Origin: an uncultured Victivallales bacterium
GTDB lineage: Bacteria > Verrucomicrobiota > Lentisphaeria > Oligosphaerales > JAFGRS01
NCBI GenBank assembly: GCA_903834675.1
Contig: CAILKC010000598.1
Span: forward strand, 1-7,262
Length of the DNA stretch: 7,262 nt
Direction: 5' to 3'
In this document: positions 1 through 6,818 of the stretch, in pieces
How the letters are laid out: every line of letters begins with the position of its first letter
Numbering within the stretch: the first letter of the stretch is position 1
Program-made: the position numbers and the translations under genes
The notes under the pieces: model-generated
What the model was told of the DNA's origin: nothing
The model's input: the letters and a program-made list of their open reading frames with translations, nothing else
Databases searched by the model: none

Positions 1-52
1 AGGGGCGAGCTATCTGCCCTCGGTTCGCGCTGAGGTCGCATAGGCCGCCCCT
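1..52. repeat. Long imperfect palindrome (head-to-head repeat junction)
   Basis: Positions 1-7 pair with 46-52, 10-12 with 41-43, 15-17 with 38-40 and 18-21 with 32-35, around a loop at 22-31. That gives 17 base pairs with one 2x2 mismatch and two 2-nt bulges. The outer arm 1-17 is identical to the last 17 bases of the window, where it forms the outer edge of the right repeat copy. The left end is therefore best read as the truncated edge of one repeat copy lying head-to-head with the next copy (38-160). Pairing is read directly from the sequence; the head-to-head interpretation is inference. Confidence 0.7.
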
Positions 53-160
53 TCAGGGCTCAATCTGTGGGGTGAACGGGTACCCAGGGCGTTGCCCTGG
101 GCTGGTATAGAGCGCCCCTTTGGGGCTGAATACCTCGGCCCGTCCTTATTGCACAGGTCG
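38..160 (+). repeat. Left copy of three-hairpin REP-like element
   Basis: Three hairpins occur in order: GCCC-CTTCA-GGGC (47-59), CCCAGGGC-GTT-GCCCTGGG (83-101) and GCCCC-TTT-GGGGC (114-126). They are followed by the tail CCTTATTGCACAGGTCG (144-160). The same order of parts occurs inverted at 7142-7262. Exact shared blocks are 26 bp (83-108 against 7191-7216) and 17 bp (144-160 against 7142-7158), plus 17 of 18 bases at 46-63 against 7235-7252. Spacers between the blocks have diverged. Hairpin-rich intergenic repeats of this style are common in PVC-group genomes and resemble REP elements mobilised in trans by Y1 (RAYT) transposases. No such transposase is in the window, so that link is inference. 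The element supplies nearly the whole visible leader of the downstream lyase gene. Confidence 0.85.
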
Positions 161-186
161 GTTTTTTTGGAAGGCAGGTCTGCTCC

Positions 187-3100
187 ATGAGTTCCTGGCT
201 GTGCCGTAGCTACCGTGCCCTCCTTGCCGCCCTGACGCTCCCCCTTGCCAGCGGCGCGCGTGAACCCGAGGCTGTGGCGCTCCCCATCGTACTCACGGCC
301 TCCAGCCAGGCCTCGCCCGCAGGCGACAAGTACGCCGTCGAGAGTGCCTTCGACGGGGAGACGGGCACCCACTGGGCCAGCCTCAACAACGCCCTTCCCC
401 AGACTATCAGCGCCGAGTGGGCCGAGCCCGTCACGGCCGACACCGCGGTGCTGACTACCTTCGCCGCAGAGCAGCCGACCCTCTATGCGGCCTGGAAACG
501 CTGCGAACTGCGCCTCGATGGTGGCCAGGTGTTCTCCCAGGTCTTCGCTAAGCCCACCGCTCAGGCCATCCTGCGCTTCGCCACCCCACAGACCTTTCGG
601 CGGGCCGAGTTGCAGGTTCTCGAGGTCTTTGAGTCCCGTACTTACGTTGGCCTCAGCGAACTCAGCTTCTACCGCGATCCGGACCGGCTGCTCGCGCCTC
701 TCCGCGAACTCCGCAAGCCGCTGCCGCGCGCGGCCATGACCGCCGCCGGACGCCCCGAACACCCCTGCGTCTATCTCACGCCACGCCACCTTGAACTGGG
801 CCGCCGCAACGCTGAATCCAGCGCCTGGGGCAAGGCGGAGAAAGCGAGCGTCCTGAGCGAGGCCGAGCGCTGGCTGCAGCAGGACGAGGCCTACTGGCTC
901 GCCTTCCTCCCCGAACCTGGCGCCTGCTATGCGTACGGCTTTACCGGCTGCCCACTCTGCGGCTCGTCAACTGGCACCTGGTCAGGCGCCCGCTGCGCCT
1001 GGGACAAGCCCCGGCAGATCACCTGCGGCCAGGGCCACGTGCTCCCGGATGAGACCTACAAGGATGACGGAACCGGCTACAAGGCCGCCGATGGTCGCTT
1101 CCACTACCTCGTCGGTTCCTGGAACGCCTGGGTGACTGAACAGTGGACGCTCAAAGCGATTCCGTCTCTGGCCTACGCCTATACCCTCACCGGCGAGGTG
1201 AAGTACGCCGAGCGGGCCGCCTTCTTCCTCGATGCGCTGGCCAGCATCTACGCCGAGTCGACCGCGGGGTCGTGGGACTATCCCAGCAGTCCACCGTCGG
1301 GCCGCTTCGCCCGTCCGTGGTATCAGGTCGCCCGCACCCTGGTCGTCTTCGTCGAGGCCTACGATCTGATCTACAGCAGCGCGGTCCTGGATCAGCCCTC
1401 CAGACGTCCGGCCCGCGTTGCCGCGGCGCCCCCGGGACCCACGGCGCAGCAGCGTGCGGTGGGCACCCCCGACGTCCAAGGCAGCACCACCGCCGACATG
1501 ACTCGCCGGCAGAATATCGACCTGAATCTGATGATCGACGCCGCCCAGTACTGCTATGAACAGACCTTCCACGCCTCACTCAACAACGGCCACGCCGACT
1601 ACCTGCGCGGCGCCCTCGCCGTCGGCGCCCTGCTGGGGATCGAGCCCTACGTCGACAATGCCGTCGATAGCCCCTGCTCCATCCGCGTCATGCTGGCCAA
1701 CAATGCCGACCGTGACGGGCGCTACTTCGAGACGGCGTTGGGCTATGCCATTCACGCCCGCGAACTCTACCTCACCTTCGTCGAACCCCTGCTCTACTGG
1801 CGCTCGGCCAAGTACCCCAGCGGCATCAATCTCTTCGATGATGCCCGCATGCGTTCGTTCTACCTCCTCCCGGCGCTCTCGGTGGACTGCGCCGGCCACG
1901 CGCCCAACTTCGGCGATGCCGGCCCCGACAATGCCATGAAGGTCCCCGCCGCCCGCCCGTTCTCCGACACCGATGCGCACTTTGCCGAGTGGCTCTACGC
2001 CTATGGCACCGGAGAACACAAGCAGGCCGCCGCGCAATGGCTCGCCTTTCTCGGCAACGGCGACATCACCCGCCTGCGCGCCAACAGCAGTTCGCGCCGC
2101 TGGTTGCTCTATCGCGCCGACGATGTGCCCAGCAGCGCCTCGACCGAGCTACCGACGGAACTGGCCCAGCGGGTCAACGGCTCCTGGGTGATGGGCCAAA
2201 AGGGCATGGCCATCCTGCGCAACGGCAGTGAGCTCGAGGCCCAGGCCGTCCTGCTGCGCTACGGCCCCTCGCTGAACCACGGCGACCGGGATGACCTGGG
2301 CTTGCTCTACTACGCCCGCGGCTGGCAGATGACCTACGACATCGGCTACGGCCTCGGCAGCACTCACGCTCACGTCGGCTGGGCCGCCCAGACCGTCAGC
2401 CACTGCCTCGTTACCGTCGATGAAACCAGCCAGAGCGGGGGCTCCGGCGGCAGCCTCAACCTCTTCGCCGAACTCCCTTCCCTCCGCCTGATCGAGGCTG
2501 AATCCCCCCTGAGTTACGCCAACCGCAAGGTGTCGCAGTATCGCCGAACCGTGGCCCTCATCGGCGCCGGCAAAGAGCAGGTGCTGGTGGACCTGTTCCG
2601 CGTCCGCGGCGGCACGCGCCACGACTACACCGTCGGCGTCCAGACCCAGGACGTCACCCTCAGCGGCGCCGAACTCGGTCCCGAAGAGGATGGCTCCCTG
2701 GCTGGCAAGGACAACGCCTGGGGCGAACTCATCGGCCTGGACGGCGATCTCAAAGGCTACCCCAACAAGCCCTACTGGAACCCGCCACCGCAGAATGGCT
2801 ACGGCTTCTTCTACGACCCGCGCCGCGCCCCGGCCACCGGCCCGCTCCGCGCAGAGTTCGCCCTGGGCGCTGGCGGCGCCCGTTTCCGCGTCCATGCTCT
2901 GCCCGAGCCGGGCACGGAAGCGGTAGTGGCCAAGGCGCCGGGGCTGTACCCGCATAACCGCAGCGCCTCCTACCTTATCCTGCGTCGCCAGAGCGCCTCC
3001 GAGACCCCGCTGGCCAGCGCCTTTGCGGTGGTCATGGAGCCTTACGGCGGCAGTAATCCCGCACCCCCCGGAAGCCTCGCCGCCGCGCAACTTCAGGGTG

Positions 3101-4272
3101 CGGTCGTCGAGGCGACTGCCAGCCAGCGCTTCATCGGCGGTCTCGAGGTCATCTACCTGGGCGGCAGCAAGGCTGGCGACGCCATCGTCTTCGAGTTGCC
3201 CGTGCCCGCGGATGGCGTCTACCGGCTGAGCGTCGGCATGCTGCGTTCGCCCAGCTACGGCAGCGTCCAGGTCGCCGTGGACGGCAAGCCTTTGGGTGAG
3301 CCCTTTGCGCTGACGGACAAAGCGGTCTCTGGCCCGCAGCGCTTCGATCTCGGCGCCCTGGCCCTGGCCGCAGGACCACACCGCATCCGCTTCGAGACCT
3401 GCCCCGGGGTCAAGCATGCCTTTGGGGTGTCCTGGATCGCCCTCACCCCGCCGGAGGCGCCGACCGGCGAGGCGGCAGCAGCGAGCCCCGTGCTGGATCA
3501 GGTCAGCCGGGTCCCGGTCGGCGGCGAGGCCGCGCAGATGACCCCCATCGGCGTGCGCTTCCAGCGCGCCGGCCGGGATGAGTTCTTCTTCAGCGCCTCG
3601 CCAGAGGAAGACTCCGTGCATCAGGCCACACTACCGTGCGGGGAGCTGACCTGGCGCGGCGCCATCGTCTTTGTCGCCCTGCGCGACGGGCGCCCCGAGA
3701 CCCTCGCCACGCACGGCGCCTGGGATGTGCGCCTCGCCGGGCAGCCCCTCGGCGGCCCGGCCCGCGGCCGCTACACGGGCCGAGTGGTCGACCTCGACGC
3801 GGCCCAGCACCGCATCGACCTCGACGCCACCATCCCGCCGACCGACACCAACCGCATGGTCATCTTCCGCAACCCGGCCTACTCACGCGATACCGCCTAC
3901 CGCATCTCCGGGCTCACACCTCTCCCCGGTGGCGGCACCCGTATCGACCTCGGCGACCAGCCGGTTCTGCTCGGGCACGGACGGGTCGACCAGGTGCGTC
4001 CGGGAAACATCCTGACCAGCGCCGTGCCCCATGAGTTCGGCCGCAGCGTGATCGCCGGCTCAGACACCCGCTTCTTCGAGGGCAAACGCATCACCAACGA
4101 ACGCGGCGTCCAGACCACCATCCGCCGCCTGGTCTACGAGGACCCGATGCGCCTCGAGGTCGCAGCCACGGAAGGCTTCGTCGAAGGCGACACCCTGTTC
4201 TATGCCGATGTCAGCGTCGGCGACCAGGCCCTCATCTACAGCGCTGCTGAGATCAAGCTTGGGGGGCGCTGA
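187..4272 (+). CDS. Secreted heparinase II/III-like polysaccharide lyase with discoidin and CBM modules
   Basis: Probable extracytoplasmic lyase that cleaves uronic-acid glycans by beta-elimination; the substrate is unknown. Start: ATG 187 is the only standard start after the in-frame stop at 127-129, with AGGCAGG 8 nt upstream. Residues 1-25 form a signal peptide (hydrophobic core ALLAALTLPLA). Residues 33-165 resemble an F5/8 type C (discoidin) domain (AFDGETGTHWAS, GLSELSFY). Residues 190-660 are the alpha/alpha-toroid, with a C255/C258/C270/C280/H284 cluster, GSWDYP...GRF (361-374), AYDLIY (391-396), NNGHADYLRGALAVG (466-480) and FETALGYAIH (514-523). From about 660 comes the Hep_II_III beta-sandwich (LNHGDRDDL 696-704, TVSHCLVTVDETSQ 736-749). 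Residues 975-1088 look like a CBM35/CBM6-type domain, followed by a further beta-rich tail to 1361. Likely catalytic candidates are N467, H469, Y520 and H698, by family analogy only. It is longer than typical family members (about 600-900 residues). Residues 402-440 are an Ala/Pro/Arg-rich insert. Family assignment is fairly secure; specificity is not. Confidence 0.85.
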   Translation: MSSWLCRSYRALLAALTLPLASGAREPEAVALPIVLTASSQASPAGDKYAVESAFDGETGTHWASLNNALPQTISAEWAEPVTADTAVLTTFAAEQPTLYAAWKRCELRLDGGQVFSQVFAKPTAQAILRFATPQTFRRAELQVLEVFESRTYVGLSELSFYRDPDRLLAPLRELRKPLPRAAMTAAGRPEHPCVYLTPRHLELGRRNAESSAWGKAEKASVLSEAERWLQQDEAYWLAFLPEPGACYAYGFTGCPLCGSSTGTWSGARCAWDKPRQITCGQGHVLPDETYKDDGTGYKAADGRFHYLVGSWNAWVTEQWTLKAIPSLAYAYTLTGEVKYAERAAFFLDALASIYAESTAGSWDYPSSPPSGRFARPWYQVARTLVVFVEAYDLIYSSAVLDQPSRRPARVAAAPPGPTAQQRAVGTPDVQGSTTADMTRRQNIDLNLMIDAAQYCYEQTFHASLNNGHADYLRGALAVGALLGIEPYVDNAVDSPCSIRVMLANNADRDGRYFETALGYAIHARELYLTFVEPLLYWRSAKYPSGINLFDDARMRSFYLLPALSVDCAGHAPNFGDAGPDNAMKVPAARPFSDTDAHFAEWLYAYGTGEHKQAAAQWLAFLGNGDITRLRANSSSRRWLLYRADDVPSSASTELPTELAQRVNGSWVMGQKGMAILRNGSELEAQAVLLRYGPSLNHGDRDDLGLLYYARGWQMTYDIGYGLGSTHAHVGWAAQTVSHCLVTVDETSQSGGSGGSLNLFAELPSLRLIEAESPLSYANRKVSQYRRTVALIGAGKEQVLVDLFRVRGGTRHDYTVGVQTQDVTLSGAELGPEEDGSLAGKDNAWGELIGLDGDLKGYPNKPYWNPPPQNGYGFFYDPRRAPATGPLRAEFALGAGGARFRVHALPEPGTEAVVAKAPGLYPHNRSASYLILRRQSASETPLASAFAVVMEPYGGSNPAPPGSLAAAQLQGAVVEATASQRFIGGLEVIYLGGSKAGDAIVFELPVPADGVYRLSVGMLRSPSYGSVQVAVDGKPLGEPFALTDKAVSGPQRFDLGALALAAGPHRIRFETCPGVKHAFGVSWIALTPPEAPTGEAAAASPVLDQVSRVPVGGEAAQMTPIGVRFQRAGRDEFFFSASPEEDSVHQATLPCGELTWRGAIVFVALRDGRPETLATHGAWDVRLAGQPLGGPARGRYTGRVVDLDAAQHRIDLDATIPPTDTNRMVIFRNPAYSRDTAYRISGLTPLPGGGTRIDLGDQPVLLGHGRVDQVRPGNILTSAVPHEFGRSVIAGSDTRFFEGKRITNERGVQTTIRRLVYEDPMRLEVAATEGFVEGDTLFYADVSVGDQALIYSAAEIKLGGR

Positions 4273-4282
4273 GAAGCCGTGG

Positions 4283-4312
4283 AAATCGGGGTCGGGGTCG
4301 GTATCTAAATCG
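4283..4312. repeat. Degenerate hexamer tandem repeat (five units)
   Basis: Units AAATCG, GGGTCG, GGGTCG, GTATCT and AAATCG follow each other without a gap, giving a 30-bp tract with consensus near RRRTCG. It begins 10 nt after the lyase stop codon. Degenerate hexamers of this type (GGTATCG/GGGGTCG/GAAATCG) recur between genes in many environmental bacterial genomes. On the opposite strand they read as Asp-rich pseudo-peptides. A role is not known. Confidence 0.6.
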
Positions 4313-4317
4313 TGCCT

Positions 4318-4330
4318 GGCGGCAGCCGCC
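4318..4330. other. GC-rich hairpin downstream of the lyase gene
   Basis: GGCGG-CAG-CCGCC forms a perfect 5-bp stem with a 3-nt loop, 45 nt after the lyase stop codon. No T run follows, so it is at best a weak terminator or an RNA 3'-end stabiliser. Confidence 0.35.
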
Positions 4331-4337
4331 GCAGCGG

Positions 4338-4381
4338 GCCACAAAGAGCGCAACAAGCATTTTCTTCGCGGCTTCTGTGGC
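4338..4381. repeat. 44-nt imperfect inverted repeat (CACAAAG-type)
   Basis: GCCACA (4338-4343) pairs with TGTGGC (4376-4381). Inside that, AAG (4344-4346) pairs with CTT (4372-4374), CGC (4349-4351) with GCG (4368-4370), and AAG (4355-4357) with CTT (4364-4366), closing on a T-containing loop. The arms resemble the widespread CCACAAAGA...CTTCGTGTCTTTGTGG intergenic repeat seen from memory in PVC-group and related genomes, here degenerate. Its place between convergent genes fits a bidirectional terminator or 3'-end stabiliser. That role is inference. Confidence 0.45.
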
Positions 4382-4385
4382 ATTA

Positions 4386-4416
4386 CCTGCAGGGGCGGCT
4401 TCGCCGACCCGGCAGG
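4386..4416. terminator. Possible bidirectional terminator hairpin
   Basis: CCTGC (4386-4390) pairs with GCAGG (4412-4416), GGG (4392-4394) with CCC (4408-4410), and CGGC (4396-4399) with GCCG (4403-4406) around loop TTC. This gives 12 base pairs interrupted by single A/G and G/A mismatches. It lies 36 nt beyond the stop of the minus-strand gene and 114 nt beyond the lyase stop. Neither side carries a T tract, so intrinsic termination is uncertain. It could instead be another dispersed hairpin repeat. Confidence 0.4.
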
Positions 4417-4451
4417 CCGTCTCAGCAGAGCGCTCGCGGCCACGCCTGCCC

Positions 4452-6818
4452 TTACCAGAGCAGAGTCTGGCCATAGCCCTTGCCAGAGAAGGCCTGGAGC
4501 ATGGCCAAGTTCCCCTCCAACGTAGTCGCCACGGCCCTGATCGCGATGCCCCTGGCGAGCGGGTCGGCGGGGCTTCCGGCCAAGTCCAGCACCAGCGTCG
4601 AGCCCAGGATCCTGCCCCTGACCGCGTAGTCGTAGTCTACCGGGCCAGCCAGGGTCAGCGTTGCCGACCCCGTGACCGCCCCCCTTCCGGCGGGCGCGAG
4701 CCGCAGCCGCAGTGACCAACTGCCGTCCTTAGGCGCCGCAATGGGCAGCTCCACCGGGTCCGCCACCGTCGTGACCGTGCCGGCCAGGGTGACCCTGCCA
4801 GTGAGGGGCCCGGTGAGTTGGGGCAGGCCAGCATTCGGCGTCAGGGTCAACGCCAGCGCCAGCTTCACCGTGACGGTCTTGGCGGGGTCGGCGCCGTTCA
4901 GCGCGATCTTCACCACAAGATTGCCGGCACTGCCCCTGACGCTGCCCCTGACGGGAAGGTTGACCACCGTGCCCTCGCCCACCGTATAGGTCGCGTTGCC
5001 CGTTAGTCTGCCCAAGGCGTCATGGACCAGGTTCAGCACCAGCGGGTTCTCGGCCACCCGCAGGCGGTACGTGCCGCTCAGGTCCCACCAGCCACGCTCG
5101 GCCGCCGTCACGCGCGCCACGAACTCGCCGTTGGGCACGTACTGCGCCGTGATCGTCCGGTCCGCGGTCACGTTGGTAACCATCCGCGGATTCTCGGTCG
5201 AGCCGTCACTCCATTGGCGGAAGCGATAGTCGAGGTCGGCCACCGCGGTCACCGCCGTGGTGCTGCCGCCGTGAGGCCTGGCCTGCACCGCCGTACCGAT
5301 CAGCGACCCGTGCAGCCCCGCACTGAAGGTGATCGTATGAAAATCCACGGCGGGCGGCAACACGAGGGTCTTGTCGACGCTCGCCCGGGGTTGCCCAGTG
5401 CCGGCGGAAACGCTGAAGTCGAGGGTCTGCCCAGCGTAGTCTGGACTGGCAGCGATACGGAAGGCCAGCAGACCGTAGGCGCCGCTGCCCAGCGAGGCCA
5501 TGAACTGGGTGGCGCTGCCGCCGACTGCGACCGACAGGCCTGCGGGCAAGGTGATCGTCACGGGCAGGTTCAGCAGTTCGTTCGCACCAAAGTTCTGCAG
5601 TTGCACCACGACACTGAAGGGATTCGGCACGAAGGCGTCGCCCACAACCGTCAGCGACGCCGGGGCGGAGACACCCATGACCAACTCGGTGCCGCCCCAG
5701 CTCACCTGGCCCACCCCGTAAAGAACCACAAACGAGACCGCAGCGCCCGGCGCCACGGAGCGGTTGAACCACCACAACGCTACCGCGCTGTCGTCCGAAA
5801 CACTCGCGGCGCTGGGGACATAGTCGAAGCTCGTGCTCTCCTCAAGTGTCTTCCACACCCCGATGACGACCTTGTCTGGGGGGGTGGCCCCGCCGCCCTT
5901 GAATGTACCTTGGCTCACCAAACCGGGGTCGGCCAGGCCCTCGCGCTGGAAGCCCTGCCAGAAGTCGGGGACCGGAAGCGCATACGCGCCGCCGCTACGG
6001 GTCTGCCCAAAGCCAGTCTCCGTCGCCACCGCGCCGCCAGGGGTCAGCAAGCGCACGTAGCCGCTGTCGTTGCCACACTCGATGTCAAGAAGCAACTTGA
6101 GGCTGACGGACCGGGCCTTGTCCGACGCCTGCACGCTGGGGTTCGTTACCGTGTAGGTCACCTTTGCCGTGTCCGCCCGCCCCGAACCGTTCTCCGTCAA
6201 TTCATAGCGCGCCTGCAAGAGAATCCCGTCGACGTTCCAAGTGGCCGTCACGTAGGAGCCGTCGGCAGCCTCGACGATCTCGGGTGAACTCTCATTCAGA
6301 ACGTGGGGGGTCCCATCGAGTTCCAGGGCGAGGCCGTTGGAGTTGCCGGTCGGGCTAAAAGTAAGGGCGAGGTCGTCGCTCGAGTCGGCCGGATCCCCGC
6401 CCGTGGTGCTAAGCCCCCAGGCGCCTTCGACGCCGACCCCAAGCTGCACAAAAGCATTCGAGATCAACACCCCCTCAAAAGACTTCGCGGGGCGCTGCCG
6501 CAACCGCGCCCGTTTCCAGGTCAGATAGTCGGCGCTGGCGGCGGAAGCCGACGGCGGCTCGCGGCTCGCCAGAGCGGCGCGCCGCGAGCCGCTGGCAGCA
6601 CGGCTCAGCGGCGGGTACGAGAGACTCCGCCGAGCCTCTGCAACCGCGGGATCCTGCCAGGACCTCCGCGCCGTTGCCGTCGGCAACTCCGCCGCGCCCA
6701 ACGCCAGCCCCGCAAGCCCGGCCAGGGCCGGGATGAACCAGACAGATTGTCTACGCCACCACGCCGTCGGAACTCTCACGGTACACCTCGCCCGCCTGCC
6801 GCAGTCCCGGGCCGACAC
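4452..6818 (-). CDS. Secreted modular beta-rich protein with InlB-type repeat
   Basis: Probable surface or extracellular protein with no recognised enzyme motif. The signal sequence core is SVWFIPALAGLAGLALGAA (25-43). Residues 51-112 are an Arg/Ser/Ala-rich linker. Residues 114-368 are an unassigned beta-sandwich-like region (ISNAFVQLGVGVEGAWGLST, TTGGDP 138-143). Residues 370-490 resemble an Ig-like CARDB/DUF11 module. Residues 493-560 match the divergent InlB B-repeat pattern (YRFRQWSDGSTENPRMVTNV, then TADRTITAQY). Residues 572-788 are two beta-rich half-repeats ending GYGQTLLW, a C-terminal style I associate with PVC-group secreted proteins. Only three cysteines are visible, and there is no LPXTG or PEP-CTERM sorting signal. 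Start: GTG 6818 has AGGCAGG just upstream. An internal GTG at 6779 (775 residues) has GAGG at 6 nt and gives a more normal signal peptide. Ligand and partners are unknown. Confidence 0.8.
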   Translation of the reverse strand: MSARDCGRRARCTVRVPTAWWRRQSVWFIPALAGLAGLALGAAELPTATARRSWQDPAVAEARRSLSYPPLSRAASGSRRAALASREPPSASAASADYLTWKRARLRQRPAKSFEGVLISNAFVQLGVGVEGAWGLSTTGGDPADSSDDLALTFSPTGNSNGLALELDGTPHVLNESSPEIVEAADGSYVTATWNVDGILLQARYELTENGSGRADTAKVTYTVTNPSVQASDKARSVSLKLLLDIECGNDSGYVRLLTPGGAVATETGFGQTRSGGAYALPVPDFWQGFQREGLADPGLVSQGTFKGGGATPPDKVVIGVWKTLEESTSFDYVPSAASVSDDSAVALWWFNRSVAPGAAVSFVVLYGVGQVSWGGTELVMGVSAPASLTVVGDAFVPNPFSVVVQLQNFGANELLNLPVTITLPAGLSVAVGGSATQFMASLGSGAYGLLAFRIAASPDYAGQTLDFSVSAGTGQPRASVDKTLVLPPAVDFHTITFSAGLHGSLIGTAVQARPHGGSTTAVTAVADLDYRFRQWSDGSTENPRMVTNVTADRTITAQYVPNGEFVARVTAAERGWWDLSGTYRLRVAENPLVLNLVHDALGRLTGNATYTVGEGTVVNLPVRGSVRGSAGNLVVKIALNGADPAKTVTVKLALALTLTPNAGLPQLTGPLTGRVTLAGTVTTVADPVELPIAAPKDGSWSLRLRLAPAGRGAVTGSATLTLAGPVDYDYAVRGRILGSTLVLDLAGSPADPLARGIAIRAVATTLEGNLAMLQAFSGKGYGQTLLW
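6777..6793 (-). promoter_or_regulatory. Alternative start: GAGG ribosome site before GTG 6779
   Basis: On the minus strand, GGGCGAGG ends at 6786, followed by a 6-nt spacer and GTG at 6779-6777. Starting here shortens the protein by 13 residues. The product would begin MRVPTAWWRRQSVWF, a compact basic n-region before the hydrophobic core. The upstream start leaves a long 24-residue n-region. I consider the internal start at least as likely as 6818. Confidence 0.45.

Larger units (their letters stand above)
4273..4451. other. Convergent intergenic gap packed with hairpins and short repeats
   Basis: This 179-nt gap separates the 3' ends of the lyase and the surface-protein gene. It holds a hexamer tract, a GC hairpin, a 44-nt inverted repeat and a 31-nt hairpin, listed separately. 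No classical rho-independent terminator with a T tract directly after the stem is seen for either gene. Termination probably relies on these hairpins or on Rho; that is inference. Confidence 0.6.

Noticed and set aside
83..108. CRISPR repeat
   Set aside because: Only two copies exist, 7 kb apart and inverted, with no spacer array and no cas gene.
114..168. Hairpin 114-126 plus T run 162-168 as an intrinsic terminator
   Set aside because: The T run is 35 nt from the stem, too far for intrinsic termination, and it sits just before the lyase ribosome site.
2149..3621. 490-codon minus-strand open frame inside the lyase gene
   Set aside because: It is antisense to a region with clear lyase motifs, has no recognisable domain, and is expected from the GC-rich third positions of the real gene.
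5022..6287. 421-codon plus-strand open frame opposite the surface-protein gene
   Set aside because: The product is Arg/His/Gly-rich and domain-free, and it shadows the minus-strand gene, which has a signal peptide and an InlB-type repeat.
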